Assembly: GCA_020638975.1 (NCBI GenBank)
Contig: JACKHN010000019.1
Coordinates: 1-64,000, forward strand
Direction: 5' to 3'
Length of the DNA stretch: 64,000 bases
Source of the DNA: Planctomycetaceae bacterium
Lineage (GTDB): Bacteria; Planctomycetota; Planctomycetia; Pirellulales; Pirellulaceae
Shown: in pieces, positions 8,241 through 18,100 of the stretch
How the letters are laid out: every line of letters begins with the position of its first letter
Numbering within the stretch: position 1 is the stretch's first letter
Notes under the pieces: model-generated
Databases searched by the model: none
What the model was told of the DNA's origin: nothing
The model's input: the letters and a program-made list of their open reading frames with translations, nothing else
Translations under genes and position numbers: made by a program

Positions 8241-8460
8241 TTGGTGTCGATTGCCGATTACAGTGGCGACGCCATCGGTCGCCTGCACAAGTTGATCGAC
8301 GTCGAGAGACAACGCAATACGAAACTTGTCGAAGCGAATCTACGACTCGAAAAGGAGTTGGAACAAGCCAAGCTCGAACTGAAACTCGAACGCCAAACCA
8401 AGTTCGCCACCAATCAGCAGAAAGAAGACGACTCGGCGGACGACGCGTCCATCGAAGCAA
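8241..8460 (+). pseudogene. N-terminal scrap of an IS66-like transposase
   Basis: The frame from 8241 begins with a coiled-coil (LHKLIDVERQRNTKLVEANL, then KELEQAKLELKLERQTKFAT) and NQQKEDDSADDAS, resembling the N-terminal leucine-zipper-like part of IS66-type transposases, which have KRNKFATN-like strings. The match stops where the repeat at 8462 starts; residues after that (EFWRIPLRST) are translated repeat. No zinc-binding, catalytic or C-terminal parts follow. The family assignment is tentative; a small coiled-coil gene is the alternative. Confidence 0.4.
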
Positions 8461-8461
8461 G

Positions 8462-8529
8462 GGAATTCTGGCGAATTCCGCTACGATCCACCGCACACAC
8501 GGCGTCTGAGTTTGGAACTACTGACTATT
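8462..8529 (+). repeat. Intergenic repeat, copy 2 (GGAATTC palindrome plus conserved tail)
   Basis: GGAATTCTGGCGAATTCC, then GCTACG, about 25 variable bases, then TTTGGAACTACTGACTATT. It matches the inverted copy at 282-338 block by block; the spacer differs in length and sequence. It ends the transposase scrap and lies about 100 bases before the cotH gene. Confidence 0.6.
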
Positions 8530-8625
8530 CTCTGAAAAAGTTTTGACTTTCTGCGGCGGTTTCTCAGCGGCAGAGCAACAGATCCAGTAACGTTTCATTT
8601 CTTAACCACCTGCGAGAAGCCTCCG

Positions 8626-10410
8626 ATGTCCATACGAGCCTGTTTATTTGTCATGTTTTGTGGGGGAGTTGGCGCGTTGTCATTCGCCCTGGCCCAGCCT
8701 CCTGGGATGGGTGGCGGAGAACGCAAGTTGCTTGAGCAGTTCGATGCCGACAAAAATGGTTGGCTCAACAACGAAGAACGCAAGCAAGCCCGCGTGTTCA
8801 TTAAAGAGAACCCAGCGCCGCAGCGTGGCCCTGGTGGATTCGGAGGACCCGGATCTGGTCCGCCGCCGGGAGCTAATGGTCGAGATGGCGGTCGTCCTGA
8901 AGGCGATGGGCCTCCGCGTGGCTTTGGCGGACCGGGCGGCTTTGGCGGCGGAACCGGTGGCTTCGGGCCTCCCGATGGACGTGGTCCTGGTGGCCCCGGT
9001 GGTCCTGGCCGCGGCGGGCCGGGGCGTGGTCCTGGTGGAAATCGTCCCGAAGCGACGGCAGGTGCGAGCGTCGAGAAGTCTTCTGTCGCGGCGTTGTCGA
9101 ATGACTTGTACGACACCAGCGTTTTGCGAACGATCTTCATCGACTTCGAGAACGCTGATTGGGAATCCGAACTCGAAGACTTCCACGGCACGGATGTCGA
9201 TGTTGCCGCAACGGTTACCGTCGATGGCAAGTCCTATCCGAATAGTGGCATTCACTTCCGTGGCATGTCGTCCTACGGCATGGTGCCGGCTGGTTACAAG
9301 CGATCTTTGAATGTGTCGATGGACATGGCCGACGAAGATCAGCGGCTGTTGGGCTACAAGACGCTAAACCTGCTTAACGGCAGTGGTGACGAGTCGATGA
9401 TGAGCACGGTGTTGTATTCGCACATCGCTCGACAGTATATCCCCGCACCGAAAGCCAACTTCGTGCGCGTCGTCATCAACGGCGAGAACTGGGGAGTCTA
9501 TACGAACGTGCAACAGTTCAATAAGGAGTTCTTGCAGGAGAACTACGGCAGCGACGAGGGCGCACGTTGGAAGGTCAGCGGCTCGCCACGAGGCGGCGGC
9601 GGACTGGATTACCGTGGCGAAGACCCGGCCAACTACCAACATCCTTACGAGCAAAAATCGGGTGGCAAGAAGTCGTTGGCAAAGTTGATCGAGTTGTGCC
9701 GCGTACTCGACGAGACTCCTACCGACGAATTGCCAGCGGCACTAGAGCCGCTCGTCGCTGTCGACGAACTCCTGTGGTTCCTGGCACTCGACAACGGCCT
9801 GATCAACTCCGACGGGTACTGGGTTCGTGCCAGCGACTACAGCATCTTTCTCGATAAGGACAACAAGTTCCATTTCGTCCCGCACGATATGAATGAGGCC
9901 TTTCGTGGTGCTGGCGGCCCGGGAAGGGGTGGGCCTGGAATGGGTGGCCCCGGTGGTCCTCGCGGCGACGGACCGCGTGACGGTGGCCCTCGTGGCGAGA
10001 ACGCTGGTGACGGTGGACCGCGCGAAGCTGGGCCGCGTCCGGAAATGGGATCGCCGCTTGAGCTTGATCCGCTGATTGGCATGGACGATTCCAGCAAGCC
10101 ATTGCGTAGCAAAGTGTTGGCCGTGCCGAAGTATCGCGAGCAGTATCTTCGCAACATTCGTGAACTGGCAGAGAAATCGCTCGACTGGAACTCGCTTGGT
10201 CCGTTCGTCACACAGGCCGCGTCTCTGATCGACGAAGCCGTTAAAACCGAGACGCGAAAACTGGGCTCGTACGAGGCGTTTGTCGCCGCAACATCAGCAC
10301 CCAAGGCAGAGACCAACCAACCGGAGATGCGAGGCGGGCATGGTTCCATGAATCTAAAGACGTTTGCCGAAACGCGTCGTCAATACTTGATGAAGCAGGA
10401 AGTGAAATGA
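8626..10410 (+). CDS. CotH-family kinase-like protein with N-terminal EF-hand
   Basis: 594 residues. A signal peptide (ACLFVMFCGGVGALSFALAQ) is followed by an EF-hand-like loop FDADKNGWLNNEE and a 100-residue Gly/Pro/Arg-rich linker. The CotH domain starts near residue 165 (YDTSVLRTIFIDFENADWE) and includes GIHFRGMSSYGMVPAGYKRS, KTLNLLNGSGDESMMSTVLY, an NWGVYTNVQQFNKEF block and FLALDNGLINSDGYW, HFVPHDMNEAF. CotH proteins are atypical protein kinases that phosphorylate exported proteins in spores and other systems. A second Gly/Pro-rich insert interrupts the domain near residues 425-465. It overlaps the VTC gene by four bases (ATGA) and heads a three-gene operon. Confidence 0.88.
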   Translation: MSIRACLFVMFCGGVGALSFALAQPPGMGGGERKLLEQFDADKNGWLNNEERKQARVFIKENPAPQRGPGGFGGPGSGPPPGANGRDGGRPEGDGPPRGFGGPGGFGGGTGGFGPPDGRGPGGPGGPGRGGPGRGPGGNRPEATAGASVEKSSVAALSNDLYDTSVLRTIFIDFENADWESELEDFHGTDVDVAATVTVDGKSYPNSGIHFRGMSSYGMVPAGYKRSLNVSMDMADEDQRLLGYKTLNLLNGSGDESMMSTVLYSHIARQYIPAPKANFVRVVINGENWGVYTNVQQFNKEFLQENYGSDEGARWKVSGSPRGGGGLDYRGEDPANYQHPYEQKSGGKKSLAKLIELCRVLDETPTDELPAALEPLVAVDELLWFLALDNGLINSDGYWVRASDYSIFLDKDNKFHFVPHDMNEAFRGAGGPGRGGPGMGGPGGPRGDGPRDGGPRGENAGDGGPREAGPRPEMGSPLELDPLIGMDDSSKPLRSKVLAVPKYREQYLRNIRELAEKSLDWNSLGPFVTQAASLIDEAVKTETRKLGSYEAFVAATSAPKAETNQPEMRGGHGSMNLKTFAETRRQYLMKQEVK

Positions 10411-11129
10411 CTAACTCGAAACCGACGATCCAACGGATCGAAATGAAATTCCAGCTCGATGCATCGCTGTCCAGCGAAGTGAAGGATTGGGCACGCGATC
10501 ATCTGGGGGTCGACGACAACTGCAACTCCGGTGGCGACGACAGCTACGACATTTACAGTTTGTATCTGGATACACCGGAGTTGGACCTCTATCATCGCAC
10601 GGGAAGGATTGGTCGGGCGAAGCACCGCATTCGACGCTACGGCAAGGAACAAACACTGTGGGTCGAGACGAAGAGGAAGAAGAATATGGTCGTTCGCAAG
10701 AATCGAACGGCGGTCTTCGAGTCGGATCTCATGGCTCGCTTGGCCGCCTGTCCGCTCGATCGTGCGGCCTTCGACGATCCTTGGTGCGGTGATTGGTTTA
10801 TCGATCGCGTAGCCGCGCGGCGTCTTCAACCGGCGATTCAGATCGGCTATCGAAGGTTTGCTCGCACATCGACGCTCGATGGCGAAAACCTGCGTTTGAC
10901 GATCGACAGTAACATGCACGCCGGCCCCATCGACGGATGGAATATCGCCAGCGACTCGTCGAACGCGTTCGGCTCGATTGGCGACAGTGAAATCTTGGAA
11001 TTGAAGTTTCACAACCAGATGCCGCACCTGTTCAGGGAGTTGTTGCGAACGTTCCCGATACCCGCAACCGGTTTCTCCAAGTATCGGACCGCGATCGGAA
11101 GTTTAGCAACCTTGGAGCACGCAGCATAA
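10407..11129 (+). CDS. VTC-domain polyphosphate polymerase-like protein
   Basis: 240 residues. The VTC/CYTH tunnel fold is visible from its charged beta-strand motifs: IQRIEMKFQLD at the start, YSLYLDTPELDLYH, the basic KHRIRRYGKEQTLWVETKRKKN strand pair, and LELKFHNQMP with FSKYRTAIG at the end. The paired basic residues and acidic E-x-K motifs fit binding of ATP and polyphosphate by VTC4-type enzymes. Start overlaps the cotH stop (ATGA) and its own stop overlaps the next start (TAATG), so the three genes are translationally coupled. Activity as a polymerase is a family inference. Confidence 0.85.
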   Translation: MTNSKPTIQRIEMKFQLDASLSSEVKDWARDHLGVDDNCNSGGDDSYDIYSLYLDTPELDLYHRTGRIGRAKHRIRRYGKEQTLWVETKRKKNMVVRKNRTAVFESDLMARLAACPLDRAAFDDPWCGDWFIDRVAARRLQPAIQIGYRRFARTSTLDGENLRLTIDSNMHAGPIDGWNIASDSSNAFGSIGDSEILELKFHNQMPHLFRELLRTFPIPATGFSKYRTAIGSLATLEHAA

Positions 11130-11812
11130 TGCCCGTTTGGCTTACCAATGTCACGACGGCTCAAGTCGATCCGACGTTGCAAGTTCTCGGCACGCGATTG
11201 CTACTTGCGTGGCTGTGCGGCTACATCGTCGCCTGGCTCGATCGACGCAAGCGCGACCCCGGCACCGCCGATACGCTGACGTTGACGCTTGTTCTGATGA
11301 GCATCCTCATCGCGATGGCAACACAGATTATCGGCGACAACATCGCTCGGGCATTCAGCCTTGTGGGAGCCTTGTCGATCGTTCGATTCCGCACCGCCGT
11401 ACCGGCGACCCGCGATGTCGCGTTCGTCTTGGCGGCTGTCGTCGTGGGGATGGCTGTTGGTGCGGGCCAGTACTGGGTGGCCGGAATGGGCTTGTTAGTG
11501 GTCGGTTTGGCGAACGAGTTCAATCGATACGAGCCAAGCAAGATGGAAGCAAAAACGCGCGCACCGAAATCGAAACAACCGGCTTGGCGACTGACCTTGC
11601 TGGTCGGCCTGAGTGCGACGGCGGGCTGGGAATCCGAGATCGCTCGTTTCGCTGAGAGCCATCAACTCATATCAGCCGAAACCACTCGTCGTGGCGGCGC
11701 GATGGAATTGGTCTACCGCTTAGTTCCTAAACCCGAAACAAATGCCGTCGAATTGGTCGCCGCACTTAACGCCGTGCCGATAGTTGAATCGGTGGAGACC
11801 AAGGTGATGTGA
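11129..11812 (+). CDS. DUF4956-family membrane protein
   Basis: 227 residues. Three or four membrane helices occupy the N-terminal 140 residues (LLLAWLCGYIVAWL; LTLTLVLMSILIAMATQII; VAFVLAAVVVGMAVGAGQYW; GMGLLVVGLANEF). Between them lies the family signature AFSLVGALSIVRFRTAV. A soluble C-terminal part of about 80 residues resembles an ACT-like fold. DUF4956 proteins very often sit next to VTC and CotH genes, as here; the role is unknown, but a membrane partner for polyphosphate or exported-protein phosphorylation is a reasonable inference. TAATG coupling to the VTC gene. Confidence 0.85.
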   Translation: MPVWLTNVTTAQVDPTLQVLGTRLLLAWLCGYIVAWLDRRKRDPGTADTLTLTLVLMSILIAMATQIIGDNIARAFSLVGALSIVRFRTAVPATRDVAFVLAAVVVGMAVGAGQYWVAGMGLLVVGLANEFNRYEPSKMEAKTRAPKSKQPAWRLTLLVGLSATAGWESEIARFAESHQLISAETTRRGGAMELVYRLVPKPETNAVELVAALNAVPIVESVETKVM

Positions 11813-12406
11813 TGTGCAACGGTGTCGATGCGTCGGGCTCGCACCGAGCGCAGGAGCGAGCTACCAGCCTGACTGACGTGTTCGTAGCGAGAGCGATTTG
11901 ACGACGCCGAGTTCTACGAGTTGCTTTAATACTGCGAACAATTGAAACTCCAGTGAGCGGCGATTTCCTGTTCAATCCGACTTCACCTCACAAAGGTTCC
12001 GCACGATCGCCCCAAGCGAAGAACCACGACTGCCAGAGTCTCATCAACTCTATCGCATGCCGACGTGTGACCTTTGCTGGTTCAGCTCTCTGGAGGAAGG
12101 GGCAACAGGGACACTCATGATCTAATCGTGATCGCAACTTAGATTGGCTACCGCCACGCGCTACCATCGCCAGCCATGCCTGGTGGTTAGATTGGCGACA
12201 TCACGCTGATTGCTCGGGGCTCCCAGTCCAACAAACCCTTGCCGCTCTCTCATCGTAACAGGCTGGTCGTTGTCCGACCGTGTAGTGCGAGTTGCACGGA
12301 CGTGTAGCGACTGCGGCGGTCTAATTCCCAGAGTAACTTGACGAAACAACGCTACACCTACCCAAAGACCGCTCTAGTCGTCGGCGATTTCCCTCACGCC
12401 GTAAAA
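11813..12406. other. 594-bp gap without a recognisable gene
   Basis: Lies between the convergent DUF4956 and nadB genes. No frame has homology I recognise and no long palindrome stands out; a weak GCTCGC...GCGAGC pairing near 11835-11860 could be a terminator. Confidence 0.4.
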
Positions 12407-14050
12407 CTAGGTGACAACCGGTTCCAAAGACCCATCATCGTTTCGCCGATAGCAGAGGCGTTTGTGCCAATGCTCGTCGTCGGTCGCGGGGAAGTCGGTC
12501 CGAAGGTGAACTCCTCGGGACTCCTCGCGCGCCAACGCCGCGGAAACCATGATTCGCGACAGGGTGAGCATGTTTTGCAGTTCCCAGCCTTCGGCGTCGC
12601 CGAACTGCCTGGCCAACACATACCGACACCAGTTGTCGATCGTTTCCGCTGCGGCAACCAGTTCGTCGCGAGATCGCCGAACGCCTGCAGCTCGCCACAT
12701 TAAGCTCTTTAGTGAATTGCGAATGTCACCCAAGTCGAGCGGTTCAAGCGGTTGATTCATGGGTTCGTTTTGGAGTGGCAACGCGCGGAAGTCGTCAGCG
12801 ATCTGAGCCGCCGCTTCAGAGGCCGCTCGTCCGGCGTGTTCGCCGTAGACCAAGCCCTCCAGCAAACTGTTCGATGCCAATCGGTTCGCACCATGCAAGC
12901 CGCTGGACGTTACCTCGCCTGCCGCCCACAGTCCAGGAACGGTTGTCGCGCCGTGTTGGTCGACGATCAAGCCGCCAATCATATAGTGAGCGCCCGGTCG
13001 CACCGGGATTGGGTCGTGCGTGATGTCGATGCCGAACTTGGCACAGGTCGCGGCGATGCCAGGGAAACGCTTCAAGACGAACTGCGGATCGAGATGGCTC
13101 AGGTCGAGATAGACGTTGGGATGACGCGTCTTCTCCATCTGCGTCGCGATGGCCTGCGAGACGATGTCGCGCGGCGCAAGCTCCGCTCGCTCGTCGTAGT
13201 CGAGCATGAATCGATGGCCTTGCCGATCCACCAGTCGACCGCCTTCGCCGCGAATCGCTTCGGTGATCAAGCTGCGACTGCTGCCCGCGATGTACAACAC
13301 GGTCGGATGAAACTGCACGAACTCCATGTCGCGCAATTCGGCTCCGGCACGAAACGCAATGGCGTGTCCGTCACCAGTCGCAACGGGCGGATTCGTCGAC
13401 TCGCGATATACTTGTCCCACGCCGCCGGTGCAGAGAATCGTCTGCTTCGCCCAGACCAATGTCTTTGCACCTTTCTCGTCGGCGACCAACGCTCCGCGAC
13501 AAACGCCTTCGTGGGTCAGCAGGTCCAGCGTGAAAGTGCGTTCCAAGATCTCGACGTTACGCAATCGCTGCGTCCATTCGATGACCGCTCGCATGACTTC
13601 CTTGCCGGTAGCATCGCCCAACGCATGCACAATCCGATTGTGTCCATGGCCGCCTTCGCGTCCCAGCGTCAGCTTTCCCGACTCGCGATCGAACTGCGTT
13701 CCCCAGTGAATCAACTCGTTGATGTGTTCGGGCGCTTCACGCACCACCATCTCGACAACTTGCGCGTCGCACAAGTCGCCGCCCGCTGTGAGTGTATCCG
13801 CGATGTGATCTTCGAAGCGGTCATCCGGGGCCAACACGCCTGCGATTCCACCTTGCGCGTAATTGCTGTTCGATTGTTTCAGTTCGTCTTTTGTGACGAC
13901 CAGCACGGAAAGCTTCGAGTCGACTGCGTTCGCCGCGCGGAGCCCTGCCAGTCCACCACCGATGATCAGCACATCGGTAAAGAAGTGGGCGATATGTTTA
14001 GGATGAAACGGCGCGAGGTATCGCGGTGCTTGGAGTGCCATGTCTGGCAT
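12407..14050 (-). CDS. nadB: L-aspartate oxidase
   Basis: About 547 residues. It oxidises L-aspartate to iminoaspartate with FAD, the first step of bacterial de novo NAD synthesis. FAD-binding VLIIGGGLAGLRAANAVD near the start, SNSNYAQGGIAGVL, GREGGHGHNRIVHALGDATG (catalytic His/Arg region), RPGAHYMIGGLIVDQHG and the SGLHGANRLASNSLLEGLVYG signature are all present, followed by the helical C-terminal domain (MWRAAGVRR). I start at the ATG at 14050; an ATG at 14041 is equally possible. The longer frame to 14173 is rejected because it reads through two hairpin elements. No nadA or nadC is nearby. Confidence 0.93.
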   Translation of the reverse strand: MPDMALQAPRYLAPFHPKHIAHFFTDVLIIGGGLAGLRAANAVDSKLSVLVVTKDELKQSNSNYAQGGIAGVLAPDDRFEDHIADTLTAGGDLCDAQVVEMVVREAPEHINELIHWGTQFDRESGKLTLGREGGHGHNRIVHALGDATGKEVMRAVIEWTQRLRNVEILERTFTLDLLTHEGVCRGALVADEKGAKTLVWAKQTILCTGGVGQVYRESTNPPVATGDGHAIAFRAGAELRDMEFVQFHPTVLYIAGSSRSLITEAIRGEGGRLVDRQGHRFMLDYDERAELAPRDIVSQAIATQMEKTRHPNVYLDLSHLDPQFVLKRFPGIAATCAKFGIDITHDPIPVRPGAHYMIGGLIVDQHGATTVPGLWAAGEVTSSGLHGANRLASNSLLEGLVYGEHAGRAASEAAAQIADDFRALPLQNEPMNQPLEPLDLGDIRNSLKSLMWRAAGVRRSRDELVAAAETIDNWCRYVLARQFGDAEGWELQNMLTLSRIMVSAALAREESRGVHLRTDFPATDDEHWHKRLCYRRNDDGSLEPVVT

Positions 14051-14058
14051 CTTAACAA

Positions 14059-14082
14059 TAGGCTGGGTCGCAACCCAGCCTA
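14059..14082. repeat. Short hairpin just upstream of nadB
   Basis: TAGGCTGGGT and ACCCAGCCTA around a four-base loop: a 10-bp perfect stem. It ends 8 bases before the proposed nadB ATG, so in the mRNA it would cover the ribosome-binding region. Confidence 0.6.
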
Positions 14083-14116
14083 CCTTACGAATCGACGAGC
14101 GTCTTGTTGCCAAAGA

Positions 14117-14185
14117 GTAGGGTCCGCTGTGCGGACCGTTCTCTGTGCGGACCGTTCTCTGTGCGGTCCGCACAGCGGACCCTAC
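14117..14185. repeat. Long double hairpin upstream of nadB
   Basis: Perfect 21-bp inverted repeat (arms 14117-14137 and 14165-14185). Each arm contains its own palindrome GGTCCGC-TGT-GCGGACC. The loop holds a 16-bp unit, GTGCGGACCGTTCTCT, twice in tandem (14129-14144 and 14145-14160). Confidence 0.75.
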
Positions 14186-14308
14186 AGCTATCGTCTTCGG
14201 TCGAGCCGCTCTACCGAGTTTGCGCTGTGTAGATCGCGTTGTGTCTGGCTCCAGACGCAGCTAGGATGATGACTCGCTGAAGACCTATCCGAGGGGCCAA
14301 GGATTTCC

Positions 14309-15148
14309 ATGGCGACGTGCATCCATTGTGGCGACTGGTTCGAGGGGGGAAGCGCGGGCGAGCAGCCTGTTTGCGTGAAGTGCAACCGTTCGTTTGCCTT
14401 TCCGCCCACCCAGCGAAAGCCGATGGCTCAGTCCTCCCACGCTCCTGATCCGAGTTTCGATCCCTACTACTCCTGGCTCGGAATCCCGCCCGCGAAACAG
14501 CCTCCGAACCACTATCAGCTGCTAGGACTGGCCGACTTAGAATCGAACCTGAACGTGATCGCCACGGCAGCCGATCGCCAGACGGCTCACCTGCGATCCT
14601 TCCTCGATGGTCAGCATTCGTTCGATGCGGAACGCTTGTTGGCGGAAGTTGAAGCGGTTCGTAGCTGCCTTCTGAATGAACATACGAAGTCGGCGTACGA
14701 CGGTGTGTTGGGAATCGTCACCCCTTCACGTCTGCTTTCGCCAATAGACACGGTACCAACGACGCACCGTTCGGTCCCCGTCCTTCAGCCTGCGAAAGCG
14801 GTTTTGACCGACGCTGCTCCAAGCAGTTCGCTTGTTGACTGCACGGTCGATGCCAGTACTCACACGACCGTCGCGGATCAGCCCAACGCTGTAGTGCATC
14901 GTCGCCGTCGAGCCAAGCCACAGAGATCACCTGTGGTGCAAGTCGTGCAAATCGTCGTGGGCGGTATCGCCGGGTGTGCACTTGGCTACTATCTGGGGTT
15001 CGTCTTGCTGCCGGCGATTCGTGCACGCAAAGCGGCACCTCGGCCTCAACCATCTACCGAACTCATCATCCGACAATCTTCTCGGCCCGCGTCGCAGCAC
15101 ACACCGCCTCGTCAGTTCCCGCCAGCAGCGACGGGAAGCTCCCGTTGA
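14309..15148 (+). CDS. Zinc-ribbon, J-domain-like membrane protein
   Basis: 279 residues. An N-terminal CIHCGDWF...CVKC gives a four-Cys zinc ribbon (residues about 4-27). Residues 50-135 contain YYSWLGIPPAKQPPNHYQLL and an AADRQTAHLRSF helix, a planctomycete variant of the DnaJ-like fold that lacks the HPD tripeptide, so an Hsp70-stimulating role is not supported. A Ser/Thr-rich linker leads to one membrane helix near residues 215-237 (VVQIVVGGIAGCALGYYLGF) and a Pro-rich tail. The zinc ribbon plus J-like plus single-helix order recurs in planctomycete proteins of unknown role. Confidence 0.75.
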   Translation: MATCIHCGDWFEGGSAGEQPVCVKCNRSFAFPPTQRKPMAQSSHAPDPSFDPYYSWLGIPPAKQPPNHYQLLGLADLESNLNVIATAADRQTAHLRSFLDGQHSFDAERLLAEVEAVRSCLLNEHTKSAYDGVLGIVTPSRLLSPIDTVPTTHRSVPVLQPAKAVLTDAAPSSSLVDCTVDASTHTTVADQPNAVVHRRRRAKPQRSPVVQVVQIVVGGIAGCALGYYLGFVLLPAIRARKAAPRPQPSTELIIRQSSRPASQHTPPRQFPPAATGSSR

Positions 15149-15162
15149 TTGATGGCAGTTGG

Positions 15163-18100
15163 CTAACGCGTTGATCGCGCCGCGCCTTTCTTAAAGGCGT
15201 CGAATAACTTCTGGTAGGCAGGCGGTGGAGCGGTCTGCGGACCGGAGTCGCGAAGGCCAGTGGTATCGTCGCTCTGAGTCGTGCCTTGACGAATGCGATC
15301 GCGTGCAGGGCGAAGGCCCAGGCTGCGGAGCGATTCGTCGAGTTCTCGCCGGTTCGTGTTGTCTTCGACGGCCGATTGCTTGAGCTGTTGCCAGCGTTTT
15401 AGAAAGGCGGCGAGATCGGCTTCGGTCCAGCCCAACTCGTCCAACAACTCGCGGTCGGGATTGTCTTGTTGATCTTTCAAATACTCCAACACCATGTCGG
15501 TCGCTCGCCGCGAGTATTCGAGGTTCGCTTCGTCGCCCGGCGGAACTTCGAGCTGTTTGTCGATCGGCGAAGTCGATTCGTCGTCCGACGGCAAACCACC
15601 ACCCGTGGCAAAGCCGTCGCGGCCCTGCTTGTTACCGCCAGCCGATGCAGCGGAGTTGTTGTCGGGCGAAGCTTCTTGTTGCTCGCCACTTGCTGGTGGT
15701 TGATTGCCGCTGTTGGCCTTGTCACCCGCCGGGTTACTACGAGAAGACGAACCGTCACCTTTCTCGCTGCCCGCTGAGCCGGTTTCGCCTTCGCCTTGTT
15801 GCTTGTCGCCGGCGGCTGATGACGTCTCGCCGTTGCCCGCTTCGGCAGCCGCCCCCGCGCCTTCATCGGCCGCGCTGTTCTGACCAGCCGTGTCGTTTCC
15901 CGCCTGATTGGCTCCTTGTCCCGGCCCTTTCGTGCCGCCGCCGTTCCGGTCGCCGTTCGAATCGCCTTGGGAATCAGAAGACTTCTTATCACGAGTCTGG
16001 CCGGTTGAGGGTTCGCCCTGCGGTTGTCCGCGGTCACCTGGCCCCGCACTCTTCTCTTGCGTGGGAGGATCGGACTTCTTGTTCATGCCGCCCTCGCCAG
16101 TCTGTGTTTGCTTCTGACCTTCGGAGCCTAAGCGATTGTCTTCGCTCTTTGCACCCTGGCCGGAACTGTCGGGGTTGGGCTCGTGTTTCGCCGAACTTTT
16201 CTCGCTGTCGGTCGGTAGTTTCTCGCCAGCGGAGCCGCCACTTAGCTCGTCCGAGTCGCCTTGCCCCTCACCATTCTGGCTGTCTGCTCTCTGCTCTCCG
16301 CCCTTGACGCCTTTGCCGTCACCCTGTTCATCCGAGTTGCCTTGCGGCTCGCCAGGCGAGGACTGACCTTTACCACTTTGACCGGCATCTTGAGCTTGTT
16401 GCTTGATTCGTTCAAGCGTCTTCTCGAAGACTTCGCCATCATGCAGCGGTTCGCTCGGTCCTTGTGGTTCACCGCTCCCGGGCTCTTGGCCTGCCTGTCC
16501 GTTCTTCTGTCCCGTGTTGCCACCCGATTGTTCGCCGCCGCCGGATTGTCCTGCTTGCGGTTGTCCGCCGCTCGCTCCGTCTTGCCCTGCTTGGGCTTGC
16601 GATTCGCTGCCGCCAGATCCTTGTTCGCTTTCTTCAGACGCCCCGCCTTCTTCTGCAGCGCCGGATAGGCCTTCCTGACTTTCGTCGCCTCCCCCTTGGG
16701 CTTCTTCCGAAGATTCAGGGCCGCCGGTTTTCGATTGCTCGTCGCCCGGCGTATCGCCAGCATCAGGGTCTTGTGATGCGCCGTCCTTCGGTTCGTCTTT
16801 CGGATTGTCGGTTGGTTGCTGCTCCGAGTCCTTGTCACCGCCCGGGTTCGCCGGCGTCTTGTCCGGTGGGATGATCAACAGTTGGTAGTCTTTCGTGCGA
16901 GCTTGGTTCGGCTCGGGTGAATCACTGCCGATGGCCGAGCGATTGTCATCGGCGGTGGCGCGATAAACGACACGGTCACCTGGTTGCAAGCCGAGCAGAT
17001 GCGGACGGAACTCGTAGTTGTGAACGGCTTGTCCTTCGACGCCTTGTTGATCGGTGAACAATGCCTTGTCGAGCAGTTCGGTGCCGCCCATTACAAGATG
17101 AAGATGCACCGAAGTGACGCCGTAATCGGGATCGATCGCCCGCACTTCGATCTTTTGCGAACCGTCTTGCGGAACTTCGGTCACTTCCTGACGTGGCGTA
17201 AGAATCGACACCTCAGGCGGCAAGTCGGGAAGGACTTCGATCCGGTGTAAGATTGGATCATCGTTCTCTCGACCTTCCTGGGTTTCAAATCGGAGTTGAT
17301 AAGTCGCGTGCTTCGGCGTCTTGCGATCGGCTTCCAATTCCAACGTGATCGTGCGCCAGGCTACTTGCTCGCGAATCTCCATCGGCAACCGCGACGTCTT
17401 TCCTTGCGAGTCGTTCAACACGACAAAGGCCGAGCCGATTGGTTGGTTCGCCTTGGCACGGATCGTGACGCGAGTTCCCTCTAACGCCTTGATGTCGCCC
17501 TGTTCTTCGTTCGTCTGGTTCGGTCGCCTTGTGTAGGCCGGGAACTCGTACTCCAACTGTTGGACGGTAATGTGTGGTGCCGGCGATACGTCAATTCGAT
17601 ACGTCGACGAGATCGCGTCGCCTGCTTCGATGCGATACGAGACGGCTTGTTGGAAGCCACCCACTCCTGGGGGCAGCCTGCATTCGAAACCCAGTCCGTT
17701 GGCCGCAAGCTTCATTTCGACAGGCTGTTCGTCGATCTCGCCATCGAGGGTGCTGAAGAACAGCGTGACCGAGTCAGCCTTTCCATCGAGAGAGCACGAC
17801 ACGGTTACGGCGTCGCCTTGGAAGACGGTTGCGTCGCCGGGCTGAAGGTCTTTGATTGTCACACGCGTCGGTCGCTCGATATCCGCCCACGGAGCGAGAA
17901 CTCGCGAGGCACTTTGCAGCGGATCCTTGGGCGACAGCATCGTGTACGCAGCACAAACAGCCAGTACACCAGCCAGCAAGTAGCCGAAGTGAATTACTTT
18001 CGATCGATCGACGGCGCTGTCGATCGCGACGCGTTGCAAGTCGGTCGCCGCACGCTGCTGCATGGCGGAGAAAACCAGTTGATGTAACGCACCTCGATTG

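Noticed and set aside
12752..14269. A 505-codon plus-strand open frame
   Set aside because: It lies exactly opposite nadB, has no recognisable motif, and is explained by codon bias of the real gene.
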